Origin: Agathobaculum sp. NTUH-O15-33
GTDB lineage: Bacteria > Bacillota > Clostridia > Oscillospirales > Butyricicoccaceae
NCBI RefSeq assembly: GCF_033193315.1
Contig: NZ_CP136187.1
Span: 372,001 to 436,000, forward strand
DNA length: 64,000 nucleotides
Reading direction: 5' to 3'
The notes under the pieces were generated by a model. That model had not been told where the DNA came from and searched no databases. It worked only from the letters and a program-made list of their open reading frames with translations. Made by a program: the position numbers and the translations under genes. Shown here piece after piece: positions 51,359 through 59,831 of the stretch. The first letter of the stretch is position 1. Every line of letters begins with the position of its first letter.

Positions 51359-51811
51359 ATGTCTGTTCCGCTGTTTTATAAATACGCGTCCATCCTGCAC
51401 CGGTGTGGCAACCGGTTTTACGATCAGGCGCTCGCATCCTTCGGCATCGGCTGCGGCCAGCAGTTTTTTCTATCACGCATCGCCGAGCACGAGGGGATCA
51501 CCATGTACGATCTGGCGGCGCTCGGCCGTTTCGATAAGGGCACGGTGACCCGCGCCGTGCAAAAGCTGGAGGAACTGGGCTACCTGCGCAGCGAGGTCGA
51601 CGCGCGCGACCGGCGCATCCGCCATCTGTACACAACGAGCGCCGCCGGGCCGGCGCTGCTCGCCATTATGGAGAGCAGGCGCGAGTGGGTCGGCCGGATC
51701 TCGGAGGGGCTGTCGCCGGAAGAGATCAAGCAGGCGGAAAGCCTGTTCGCGCGCCTTGTACAAAACGCTTGCCAATGCAATATTGAAGAAGGAGAGAGAG
51801 AGAATTCATGA
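51359..51811 (+). CDS. MarR-family transcriptional regulator
   Basis: The 150-residue winged-helix protein contains ITMYDLAALGRFDKGTVTRAVQKLEELGYLRSEVDARDRRIRHLYTT, the MarR HTH and wing. Its stop overlaps the MATE start, so it most likely represses this exporter operon in response to a toxic ligand. Confidence 0.92.
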   Translation: MSVPLFYKYASILHRCGNRFYDQALASFGIGCGQQFFLSRIAEHEGITMYDLAALGRFDKGTVTRAVQKLEELGYLRSEVDARDRRIRHLYTTSAAGPALLAIMESRREWVGRISEGLSPEEIKQAESLFARLVQNACQCNIEEGERENS

Positions 51812-53250
51812 AAACCACCGCATCCCAAACGCTGCAAACCGGCAACCCTCTGGGCTACAAGCCGATCGGCGGACTACTGCTTTCCTTTGCGCTTCCATCC
51901 ACCATCTCGTGTCTGGTCAACTCGGTCTATAATATTGTGGATCAGATCTTCATCGGGCAGGGCGTGGGCTATCTCGGCAACGCCGCTACAACGGTATCCT
52001 TTCCAATCGCGACCATTTTAATGGCCTTTGCGACCATGATCGGCTCAGGCGGCAGCGCTTACGCGGCCATCAAGCTCGGGCAGGGCGAGGAGGAAGAGGC
52101 GCAGCGCACACTTTCCGGCGTGCTTGGTCTGTCGGTCCTGATCGGCATTGCCTGCGCCGTGCTGGGTCTGGTATTTTTGGAACCGATCCTTCGTATGTTC
52201 GGCGCAACGGACGCCGTCATGCCTTACGCAAAGGATTATACCTCGATCATGCTGCTGGGCGCGCCGTTCAGCGTAATCGGCGTAGGCCTATCCAATATGG
52301 CGCGAACGGACGGCAGCCCGCGCCTTTCCATGTACGGCATTTTGATCGGCGCGGTGCTCAATTCGATCCTTGACCCGCTGTACATTTTTGTGCTGCACTG
52401 GGGCGTCAAGGGCGCGGCGGTCGCGACCATCACCTCGCAGATTCTGTCTGCCCTGATTATGCTGACCTATTTTTCCCACGCGGGCAAGCGGCCCGATCAT
52501 ATGCGTTTTACGCGCCGCTATCTCCGGCGGCCGACGGGCCGTGTGCTCGGTAAGATACTGACGCTGGGCGTGTCCTCCGGTATTACCTCGGGCGTGGCCT
52601 GCATTATGCAGGTGGTCATGAACAATTCGCTCGTGCATTACGGCGATCAAAGCGCGGTAGGCGGCGAGGTCGCCCTCAGCGCGATGGGCATTGTCATGAA
52701 GTTTACGATGATCCTTGGCTCCGTGGCGATCGGCATCGGCGTGGGTTCGCAGCCGATCTTGGGCTTTAATCTGGGCGCGGGCCACTTCCACCGCATCCGC
52801 AAGACCTATTTGACCGCCGCGCTCTCGGCCACAATCTCCATCTCGCTGTGCTGGGTGCTCTGCCAGCTGTTTCCGTATGGAATCGTCGGTATATTTGGCG
52901 GCGGCAATCCGCAGTTTACCGAATTTGCGGTTAAGTGTCTGCGCGTTTATCTGTTCGGCATTTTCTGCGCGGGCTTCCAGATCGTATCGACCAACTACTT
53001 TCAGGCGACCGGACAGCCGCTCAAGGCTTCGATCCTGTCCATGCTGCGACAGCTGTTGCTGCTGATTCCGCTGATCGTGATCCTGCCCATGTTCTTCGGG
53101 CTGGATGGTATCCTATTCGCGGGTCCCACCGCCGATATTCTGTCGGCTGTGATCGTCGCGCTGTTTATCATACCGGAAATGAAGAAGCTGCAAGCCAAGG
53201 TGCGCGAGGAGGATTCCGCCGCCGACGCGCTGAAAGTGCAAACCGTATAA
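51808..53250 (+). CDS. MATE-family multidrug exporter
   Basis: The intact 480-residue protein has twelve helices and the duplicated MATE pattern (VNSVYNIVDQIFIGQGVGYLGNAATTVSFP; MARTDGSPRLSM; GVGSQPILGFNLGAGHFHRI). It is closely similar in layout to the frameshifted MATE at 24855-26860 but has no kinase domain. Coupled to marR by ATGA; followed by terminator and element C. Confidence 0.93.
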   Translation: MKTTASQTLQTGNPLGYKPIGGLLLSFALPSTISCLVNSVYNIVDQIFIGQGVGYLGNAATTVSFPIATILMAFATMIGSGGSAYAAIKLGQGEEEEAQRTLSGVLGLSVLIGIACAVLGLVFLEPILRMFGATDAVMPYAKDYTSIMLLGAPFSVIGVGLSNMARTDGSPRLSMYGILIGAVLNSILDPLYIFVLHWGVKGAAVATITSQILSALIMLTYFSHAGKRPDHMRFTRRYLRRPTGRVLGKILTLGVSSGITSGVACIMQVVMNNSLVHYGDQSAVGGEVALSAMGIVMKFTMILGSVAIGIGVGSQPILGFNLGAGHFHRIRKTYLTAALSATISISLCWVLCQLFPYGIVGIFGGGNPQFTEFAVKCLRVYLFGIFCAGFQIVSTNYFQATGQPLKASILSMLRQLLLLIPLIVILPMFFGLDGILFAGPTADILSAVIVALFIIPEMKKLQAKVREEDSAADALKVQTV

Positions 53251-53538
53251 AAACATCCCCACATGTCGACCATGTGGGGATGTTTCAGGCTGTCAAAAAA
53301 CAATTTTTGACAGCCTGTCGATCGAAACAAAGCCCCATTTCGATCGAGAATTCCGGCTCTGTCGCGCGCCCTTTGGGCACACTTCGCCGCCGGTTTGTTC
53401 AAAAACCGAGATGCATGCTCCCGGTTTTTTGGTCAAATTGAAGCTTTGCTTCAATTTTCAATTTTATTACGCGCTGCGGCGCGAAGGGTTCTCTGACACG
53501 CTGAAACATCCCCACATGTCGAACATGTGGGGATGTTT
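53251..53538 (+). mobile_element. Terminator-nested structured element, copy C
   Basis: A 218-base interior (53286-53503) lies between two 35-base copies of the MATE terminator (53251-53285 and 53504-53538; CATCCCCACATG stem) that differ by one loop base. The first hairpin of the interior is AGGCTGTCAAAAA/TTTTTGACAGCCT, a compensated version of AGACTG/CAGTCT in copies A and B. The fourth hairpin (AATTGAAGC/GCTTCAATT) has a different sequence but the same position. Confidence 0.82.
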
Positions 53539-53548
53539 TTTATACGGT

Positions 53549-54679
53549 TTAGGAAAGTCTGGACTTAAAGTCCTCATAATCAAAGGTCTTTACAATTTCG
53601 TCCGTGCCGTCGGCGCGGCGAAGGGCGATGCTGGGCAGGGGCACGCCGTTAAAGGTATTGGTCTTTACCATGGTGTACAGCGCCATGTCCTCGAACACGA
53701 CCTGATCGCCCGGGCGCAGCATGTTGTCGAAGGAATATTCGCCCACCACGTCGCCCGCGAGGCAGGAACGGCCGGTGAGCAGGTAGTTAAACGCCTTTTC
53801 GTGCGGCTTGGCCGCGTGCCAAACGGGCGGCCGGTAGGGCATTTCGATCACATCCGGCATGTGGCAGGCGGCCGAGGTATCCAGAATCGCGATGTGCGCG
53901 TGGTTTTCAACGATCTCCAACACAGTGGAGACCAGATAGCCCGCGTTCAGCACAACGGCTTCGCCGGGTTCCAGATACACCTCAACGTCGTATTTCTTGC
54001 GCAGATACTTGACGCATTCGACCAGCACCTCAATATCGTAATCATCCCGCGTGATGTGGTGGCCGCCGCCGAGATTGAGCCACTTCATATCCTTGGCAAA
54101 TTTGCCGAAGCGGGAATCGAACGCGGCGACCGTGCGGACAAGGTCGTCTGAATTTTGTTCGCACAGGGTGTGGAAATGCAGGCCGTCCAGCCCGTCGAGC
54201 AGCTCGGGTTTAAAGTGGTCGGCTGTGACGCCAAGGCGCGAAAACGGGCCGCAGGGATCGTACAGCGCGTGCTCCGAAGGCTGGGTCGAGCATTCCGGGT
54301 TGACGCGCAGGCCGCAGCTTTTGCCTGCGGCGCGCGCGCGGTTGCCGTAGATCTTCCATTGGTTCATGGAGTTAAAAATGAAATGGTCGGCATAGGGCAG
54401 CAGATCGTCGAACTCGCCGGGGGCGAAGGCGGGGGAATACACATGCGTTTCCCCGCCGAAGTGCGTATGCCCCAGCCGGGCTTCGTATAGGCCGCTGGCG
54501 GTGGTGCCGCTCAGGTATTCGGCGATCAGCGGGTATAACGTATACATGGAAAACGCCTTTTGCGCCAGCAGTATTTTTGCGCCGGAGCGCTCGGCCACGT
54601 CCCGCAGTACGGCCAGATTCTGGACGATCTTGTTTTCATCGATCAGAAAACAGGGGGTGGGAAGCTCGGTAAACTTCAT
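53549..54679 (-). CDS. nspC: Carboxynorspermidine/carboxyspermidine decarboxylase
   Basis: The 376-residue fold-III PLP decarboxylase starts KFTELPTPCFLIDENKI. It has the PLP lysine in LLAQKAFSMY (Lys41), HFHTLCEQ, GGGHHITRDDYD, EPGEAVV and the C-terminal SCLAGDV with the active-site Cys. It completes the aspartate-semialdehyde spermidine route with the adjacent dehydrogenase. Last gene of the polyamine operon. Confidence 0.95.
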   Translation of the reverse strand: MKFTELPTPCFLIDENKIVQNLAVLRDVAERSGAKILLAQKAFSMYTLYPLIAEYLSGTTASGLYEARLGHTHFGGETHVYSPAFAPGEFDDLLPYADHFIFNSMNQWKIYGNRARAAGKSCGLRVNPECSTQPSEHALYDPCGPFSRLGVTADHFKPELLDGLDGLHFHTLCEQNSDDLVRTVAAFDSRFGKFAKDMKWLNLGGGHHITRDDYDIEVLVECVKYLRKKYDVEVYLEPGEAVVLNAGYLVSTVLEIVENHAHIAILDTSAACHMPDVIEMPYRPPVWHAAKPHEKAFNYLLTGRSCLAGDVVGEYSFDNMLRPGDQVVFEDMALYTMVKTNTFNGVPLPSIALRRADGTDEIVKTFDYEDFKSRLS

Positions 54680-54699
54680 AATAACACCTATATTAATGA

Positions 54700-54811
54700 T
54701 AATTAGTAATTAGAAATTAGGAATTTTTTGAGTTAGGAGTTAGAAAGCAAGCGTTGACCTTTGGAAATAGCGCATCAATTACTAATTACTAACTACTAAT
54801 TACTAATTCCT
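54700..54811. repeat. AT-rich inverted repeat between casdh and nspC
   Basis: Arms made of AATTAGTAATTAG-type units (54700-54726 and inverted 54777-54810) around a unique centre. A similar structure at 58361-58491 lies in the same operon. Confidence 0.65.
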
Positions 54812-54824
54812 GCATTCTTTTGGT

Positions 54825-56027
54825 TTATTCGACCAGCGTGGGAGCATGGCTCTCCTGCCACGGCAGGCCCCATTTGTTCAGCGCGTCCATGAACGGATCG
54901 GGATCGAACTCTTCGATGTTGTGCACGCCGGGCTTGTTCCAAGCGCCGGTCAGGATCATCGACGCGCCGATCATTGCGGGCACGCCGGTGGTGTAGGAAA
55001 TGGCCTGCGAGCCGACCTCGCGGTAGCACTCCTGATGGTCGCAGATATTATAGAGATAGTAGGTCTTGGCCTTGCCGTCCTTCTTGCCCTCGAAAATGCA
55101 GCCGATGTTGGTTTTGCCCACCGTGCGCGGGCCGAGCGAGGCGGGATCGGGCAGCACGGCCTTGAGGAATTGCAGGGGCACGATCTGCTTGCCCTCAAAC
55201 TCGATCGGCACGATCGAGGTCATGCCCACGTTTTCCAGACACTTGAGGTGCGTCAGATAGCTCTGGCCAAAGGTCATAAAGAAGCGGATGCGCTGGATGC
55301 CGGGGATGTTGAGCGCCAGAGATTCGATCTCCTCGTGGTGCAGCAGGTACATGTCCTTCCGGCCCACGCCGTCAAAGTCATACTCGCGCTTGATCTCCAT
55401 GGGCTCGGTCTCGACCCAGTGGCCGTTTTCCCAATAAGAGCCCTTGGCCGATACCTCGCGGATATTGATCTCGGGGTTGAAGTTGGTGGCGAACGGATAG
55501 CCGTGGTCGCCGCCGTTGCAGTCCAGAATGTCGATCCGGTTGATCTCGTCGAATTCATGCTTCAGCGCGTAGGCGGAAAAAACGCCGGTCACGCCGGGAT
55601 CGAAGCCGGAGCCGAGCAGTGCCGTAATACCTGCCTGCTCAAACTTTTCGCGGTACGCCCACTGCCAAGAATATTCAAACTTGGCGGTATCCTCGGGCTC
55701 GTAGTTGGCGGTGTCCATGTAGTGCGTTTTGGTCTTGAGGCAGGCGTCCATGATCGTCAGATCCTGATAGGGCAGGGCCAGATTCATGACGATATCGGGA
55801 CGGAATTCCTCGATCAGGGCGACCAACTCGTCGACACTGTCCGCGTCCACCTTGGCGGTGCGGATCTTGGTGGTGGTTGTGCCGTCCAGCTTATCGCGCA
55901 GCGCGTCGCACTTGGATTTGGTGCGCGAAGCGATCATGATCTCCTCAAAAACAGCGCTGTTCTGGCAGCACTTGTGGATAGCGACCGAGGCGACGCCGCC
56001 GCAGCCGATGATCAATGCTTTTCCCAT
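54825..56027 (-). CDS. Carboxynorspermidine/carboxyspermidine dehydrogenase
   Basis: The 400-residue saccharopine-dehydrogenase-like NADPH enzyme has the Rossmann start ALIIGCGGVASVAIHKC, MNLALPYQDLTIMDAC, GSGFDPGVTGVF and CNGGDHGYPFATNFNPEINIREV. It condenses aspartate semialdehyde with putrescine (or diaminopropane). It starts immediately after the speE stop with GGAGG inside speE. Confidence 0.93.
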   Translation of the reverse strand: MGKALIIGCGGVASVAIHKCCQNSAVFEEIMIASRTKSKCDALRDKLDGTTTTKIRTAKVDADSVDELVALIEEFRPDIVMNLALPYQDLTIMDACLKTKTHYMDTANYEPEDTAKFEYSWQWAYREKFEQAGITALLGSGFDPGVTGVFSAYALKHEFDEINRIDILDCNGGDHGYPFATNFNPEINIREVSAKGSYWENGHWVETEPMEIKREYDFDGVGRKDMYLLHHEEIESLALNIPGIQRIRFFMTFGQSYLTHLKCLENVGMTSIVPIEFEGKQIVPLQFLKAVLPDPASLGPRTVGKTNIGCIFEGKKDGKAKTYYLYNICDHQECYREVGSQAISYTTGVPAMIGASMILTGAWNKPGVHNIEEFDPDPFMDALNKWGLPWQESHAPTLVE

Positions 56028-56888
56028 TTAGGTTTCCTCCACTTTTTCCAGCAGTTTTTGTACATAATTCGGTAAATAAAACGCGCCCTTATGCAGGTTC
56101 GTGTTATAATAGCGGGTTTCCAGCCCCAGACTGTTCCACCAGCCGGCCTTTAGGTCGCGCACCGGATGGATGCCGCGCGAAGAGAAGCCGAACAGCCAGT
56201 GGCCCGACGGATAGGTCGGGATATGCGCCTGATAGACGCGGGACAACTCGAACGAGTGCACGATGTTCTTGTGCGCACGCTGGCAGGCCTGCGCGTCGCC
56301 CTTGTAAAAGGGGCTTTCGTGCTGGTTGACGAGCACGCCGTCCGCTTTCAGCGCCTTGTAGCAGTTGCCGTAAAACTCCATCGTAAACAATCCCTCGCCG
56401 GGGCCGAAGGGATCGGTGGAATCGATGATAATCAGATCGTACGCATCCTCCACATGGCGGATGTATTTTAACCCGTCCTGATACAGCAGATGCACGCGCG
56501 GGTCGGTAAGCTTGCAAGCGACCGAGGGCAGGTATTCCTGACACACCGCGACGACGCGCTCGTCGATCTCGACCAGATCGATCCGGTCGATGTGATCGTA
56601 ACGGGTAAGCTCGCGCACGCAGCCGCCGTCCCCGCCGCCGATGACGAGCACGCGTCGCACGCGCTCGCCAAGCACGGCGAGCGGTACGTGCACCATCATT
56701 TCGTGATAGATGAATTCGTCGCGCTCGGTCAACATCATATAGCCGTCCAGCGTTAGGAAACGGCCGAATTCCTCGCACTCGAACACGTCGATGCGCTGAA
56801 AGTCGCTTTGCTCGGTATAAAGCTGGCGATCCACCGCGATCTGCAAGCCGACGGTCGGCGTGTGCATTTCGGTAAAGGTCAGATGCAT
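56028..56888 (-). CDS. speE: Spermidine synthase
   Basis: The 286-residue aminopropyltransferase begins MHLTFTEMHTPTVGLQIAV. It has the substrate Asp/Glu motifs YHEMMVHVPL, GGGDGGCVRE, DLVEIDERVV and IIIDSTDPFGPGEGLF. ATG 56888 follows GGAGGAAATT and overlaps the end of speA by ten bases. Depends on decarboxylated SAM from SpeD in the same operon. Confidence 0.96.
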   Translation of the reverse strand: MHLTFTEMHTPTVGLQIAVDRQLYTEQSDFQRIDVFECEEFGRFLTLDGYMMLTERDEFIYHEMMVHVPLAVLGERVRRVLVIGGGDGGCVRELTRYDHIDRIDLVEIDERVVAVCQEYLPSVACKLTDPRVHLLYQDGLKYIRHVEDAYDLIIIDSTDPFGPGEGLFTMEFYGNCYKALKADGVLVNQHESPFYKGDAQACQRAHKNIVHSFELSRVYQAHIPTYPSGHWLFGFSSRGIHPVRDLKAGWWNSLGLETRYYNTNLHKGAFYLPNYVQKLLEKVEET

Positions 56889-58339
56889 GGTGAATTTCCT
56901 CCTTTGATGACTTGCAGCTCGTTCACATCGGGGTCCTCGGTGCCGGTCAGCAAGCAGTGCTTTTCCTTGGCGTAGCGGATATAATCGAGGATCGCGCCGG
57001 TGATGCGCTCGCCGGGGGCGAGAATCGGGATGCCGGGCGGATAGCACATGACGAATTCCGCGCAGATATGGCCTACCGTTTCGCCGAGCGGCAGCGACTG
57101 CTTTTCCGCGTAGAACGCCTCCTGCGGGGCGGCGGCCACCTCGGGGTTGATGTATTCCTGCCGCATCAGCGTGGCCTTGGTGCGTTTGTAGCGGCGGCGG
57201 ATATCGCTGAGCGCTGCGACCAGACGCTCAAGGTCGCGCTCGCGGTCGCCCACCGAAACATAGGCGAGCAGATTGCCAAGGTCGCCGAACTCGGTCTGGA
57301 TATCATAAAAATCGCGCAGGATATCGTATACTTCAATGCCGGCCAGACCAAGGTCAAGCGTGTTCACCGCCAGCTTGGTCACGTCGAAATCAAAGACCGT
57401 GTCGCCGTTGCATAGCTCGCGGCCATAGGCGTAATAGTCGCCTATTTGGTTGATTTCGTTCCGGGCGTACTCGGTCAGGTTCGTCACCTTGCGGAAAATA
57501 TGATCGCCGTGCAGGGCGAGCGTGCGCCGGGAAATATCCAGACTGACCATCAGCAGGTAGGAGCCGCTGGTCGTCTGCGTCAGGTTGATGAATTGGCGCA
57601 CATGGTCGGGGTTCATGTTCTGCCCGCAGAGCAGGAAGCTGGACTGCGTCAAGCTGCCGCCCGATTTGTGCATGGAAACGGCGGCAAGGTCGGCCCCGGC
57701 GGCCATGGCGGATACCGGCATGTTTTCTCCAAAATAAAAGTGGGTGCCGTGCGCTTCGTCCGCCAGCACCTTCATGCCCGCGGCGTGCGCCAGTTTGGCG
57801 ATCTGCCGGATATCCGAGCAAACGCCGTAATACGTTGGGTTGTTGACCAAAACGGCCTTGGCGTTCGGGTGCTTTTCGATCGCGGCCTTCACGTCCGCGA
57901 CCGACATGCCAAGCGAAATGCCAAGACGGTCGTTCATCTGCGGATTAATATAGACCGGCACGGCGCCGGTCAGCACGAGCGCGTTGATGACCGAGCGGTG
58001 CACATTGCGCGGCAGGATGATCTCATCCCCCCGGCTGACGGCGGCCAGCACCATCGACTGCACCGAGGAGGTCGTGCCGCCCACCATCAAAAAGGCGTGC
58101 CGCGCGCCGAAGGCCTCGGCCGCGAGCTCCTCCGCCTCGCGGATCACGCTCGACGGGTGGCAGAGGTTGTCCAGCGGTTTCATGGAGTTCACGTCCACGG
58201 TCATGCACTGCTCGCCCAGAAAGCGGGTCAGGTCGGGGTTGCCGCGTCCGCGCTTGTGCCCGGGTACATCAAACGGCACGATGCGCATAGACTTAAATTG
58301 TTCGAGCGCCTCCAAAATGGGCGCGCGGGACTGATCCAA
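56879..58339 (-). CDS. speA: Arginine/lysine/ornithine decarboxylase, SpeA type (aspartate-aminotransferase fold)
   Basis: The 486-residue PLP enzyme has FDVPGHKRGRG, DEAHGTHFYFG and the Schiff-base lysine in SMHKSGGSLTQ (Lys225). Length and layout match the short Firmicute SpeA arginine decarboxylases rather than the long inducible enzymes. Related members decarboxylate lysine or ornithine. No agmatinase or agmatine deiminase gene is present here, so the amine product is uncertain. Confidence 0.9.
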   Translation of the reverse strand: MDQSRAPILEALEQFKSMRIVPFDVPGHKRGRGNPDLTRFLGEQCMTVDVNSMKPLDNLCHPSSVIREAEELAAEAFGARHAFLMVGGTTSSVQSMVLAAVSRGDEIILPRNVHRSVINALVLTGAVPVYINPQMNDRLGISLGMSVADVKAAIEKHPNAKAVLVNNPTYYGVCSDIRQIAKLAHAAGMKVLADEAHGTHFYFGENMPVSAMAAGADLAAVSMHKSGGSLTQSSFLLCGQNMNPDHVRQFINLTQTTSGSYLLMVSLDISRRTLALHGDHIFRKVTNLTEYARNEINQIGDYYAYGRELCNGDTVFDFDVTKLAVNTLDLGLAGIEVYDILRDFYDIQTEFGDLGNLLAYVSVGDRERDLERLVAALSDIRRRYKRTKATLMRQEYINPEVAAAPQEAFYAEKQSLPLGETVGHICAEFVMCYPPGIPILAPGERITGAILDYIRYAKEKHCLLTGTEDPDVNELQVIKGGNSPCI

Positions 58340-58360
58340 TACAGAGAACCACCTTTCTTT

Positions 58361-58491
58361 TTAATGAGTAATTAGGAATGAGTAATTAGGAATTATCGAG
58401 TCGGCCGCATGCGACGCTTTGCGCGGTGGGCGCTCGTTTAATTTGGGCGTATCCCCATTAATTACTAACTACTAATTTCTAATTCCTAATT
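58361..58491. repeat. AT-rich inverted repeat between speD and speA
   Basis: Arms of GAGTAATTAGGAAT-type units (58361-58393) and inverted CTAATTTCTAATTCC units (58455-58491) flank a GC-rich centre; same kind of structure as at 54700. Confidence 0.65.
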
Positions 58492-58494
58492 ATT

Positions 58495-59271
58495 TTAATA
58501 GATGTTCTTCCCGCTGAAGATTTCGATCATTTCACGGCGCAGGTCGGAATTGATCTTTAGGCGGGTCTTGGGCGGCAATTCATAAATATCGGTGTTGAAC
58601 AAATAGTTTTGCAGGTCGACCTCTTTCAGCAGCATCTTGGTGTGGAACAGGTTGGCCTGATATACGTTGACATCGATCGCGTCATACCGTTCAAGCGTGG
58701 AAGGATCGATAAAATCTTGGATCGAGGTGATGTGGTGATCCATAAACAGCTTTTTGCCCTCGATATCGCGGGTAAAGCCGCGCACGCGGTAGTCCATCGT
58801 GATAATATCGGAATCGAACGAACCGATCAGGTAGTCGAGGGTGGAAAGCGGGGTGATCTCGCCGCAGGTCGCCACGTCGATATCGACGCGGAAGGTCGCA
58901 AGGCAAGTGTCCGGGTGGTATTCCGGATAGGTGTGCACGGTCACGTGGCTTTTGTCCAAATGGGCCACGATCGTGTCCGGTTCAAGCGCCGCGGCGCTTG
59001 ACGGAACCATGTGCTCCTCCGCGATCAAAAAAGTGACCGAAGCGCCCTGCGGGTCGTAATCCTGCTTGGATATGTGCAGCACGTGCGCGCCGATCATCTC
59101 GGTCACGCGGGACATGATGCCCGTCAGGCGTTCGGAGTTATACTGTTCATCGATATAAGCGATGTAATCGCGCTGCTCGCGTTCGGTTTTCGCGTAGCAA
59201 ACGTCGTAAATATTAAAGGACAGCGCCTTGGTCAGGTTGTTGAACCCGTAAAGTTTCAGCTTGTTCTGCAT
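58495..59271 (-). CDS. speD: S-adenosylmethionine decarboxylase proenzyme, E. coli-type
   Basis: The 258-residue pyruvoyl enzyme has the self-cleavage site [13 protein letters not shown] (pyruvoyl Ser108) and [27 protein letters not shown]. Start 59271 follows AAAGGAG; upstream in-frame codons lie in the leader terminator region. First gene of the polyamine operon, controlled by the leader at 59294-59680. Confidence 0.95.
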   Translation of the reverse strand: MQNKLKLYGFNNLTKALSFNIYDVCYAKTEREQRDYIAYIDEQYNSERLTGIMSRVTEMIGAHVLHISKQDYDPQGASVTFLIAEEHMVPSSAAALEPDTIVAHLDKSHVTVHTYPEYHPDTCLATFRVDIDVATCGEITPLSTLDYLIGSFDSDIITMDYRVRGFTRDIEGKKLFMDHHITSIQDFIDPSTLERYDAIDVNVYQANLFHTKMLLKEVDLQNYLFNTDIYELPPKTRLKINSDLRREMIEIFSGKNIY

Positions 59272-59293
59272 CGCCCGGCTCCTTTTCTGTTTC

Positions 59294-59350
59294 AAAAAAT
59301 AAAAAATCCCCAAGTGCGGATGTGCGCATAGCAAACATCTGCTCTTGAGG
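59294..59350 (-). terminator. Intrinsic terminator just before the speD ribosome site
   Basis: On the minus strand CCTCAAG (59344-59350) pairs with CTTGGGG (59308-59314), with an inner GATGT/ACATC stem, followed by ATTTTTTATTTTTT. It lies about 25 bases before the speD ATG and downstream of the promoter, so it controls read-through into the operon. Confidence 0.75.
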
Positions 59351-59680
59351 TCCAAGCAATTTCTACACTGCCGCTTTCCGGCCGGGGCCGGGCAAAACGG
59401 GTTTCGGTGGCAGAGGAAGAGTCTATATAGCAAGAATCTACTTTTACTACTCTTATTGATGGTTTCACAAGCGTGATGTGCGTCGCGCACACGGCCTTTT
59501 AGACAGCCAACTTATAAAATTCAATAAGGCAACAAAGTTGCCATGTTCGGCATTTGACCCGGCTGTCCGTATGGCCTTGGCTCCCCTTGTGAATCCGGCG
59601 GGTGCAGGGGGCGGTCAAAGAATTCTGCTGGCAAAGGCTTTGCCTCTATCCAATCCGATCGAAACATATGTTTCAATGTA
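59351..59680 (-). ncRNA. Structured leader RNA of speD (candidate riboswitch)
   Basis: About 330 nt between the start site and the leader terminator contain nested helices: GGCAAA/TTTGCC; a long-range TTGACC/GGTCAA stem closing a GC-rich multibranch; two mutually exclusive hairpins sharing GGCA (TGCC...GGCA or GGCAAC/GTTGCC); TGTGCG/CGCACA; and CCGGCC/GGCCGG. A 79-codon ORF crosses it but has no ribosome site. I recognise no known riboswitch consensus. Confidence 0.6.
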
Positions 59681-59686
59681 GCATTT

Positions 59687-59715
59687 ATTATACAGCACAG
59701 GTTACAAAATTGCAA
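59687..59715 (-). promoter_or_regulatory. Promoter of the polyamine operon
   Basis: On the minus strand TTGCAA (59710-59715), 17 bases, then a perfect TATAAT (59687-59692), about 410 bases before speD. Confidence 0.78.
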
Positions 59716-59775
59716 GGATTTCTCGCAGAAATTACACGGAAACAAAAAGTTTACAAGCAAGGGGTTTCAAAAACC

Positions 59776-59792
59776 TGTACTTTGGGTGTACA
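59776..59792 (+). promoter_or_regulatory. Inverted repeat in the amidase control region
   Basis: TGTAC, TTTGGGT, GTACA overlaps a plausible TACAAT -10 (59789-59794) with TTTCAA 18 bases upstream. Possible operator. Confidence 0.35.
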
Positions 59793-59831
59793 ATGGGTAG
59801 CATATAGAAACAATGGGGAGCGTAGGTACTG

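Noticed and set aside
59351..59680. Lysine riboswitch upstream of speD
   Set aside because: AGAGGC and AAGGGGAGCC segments recall the L-box, but the order, spacing and the remaining conserved core do not match.
59521..59760. 79-codon minus-strand ORF (…DRPLHPPDSQGEPRPYGQPG…) across the speD leader
   Set aside because: It has no ribosome site, starts upstream of the mapped-looking promoter and is crossed by the best helices of the leader; a conserved uORF cannot be excluded but is not supported.
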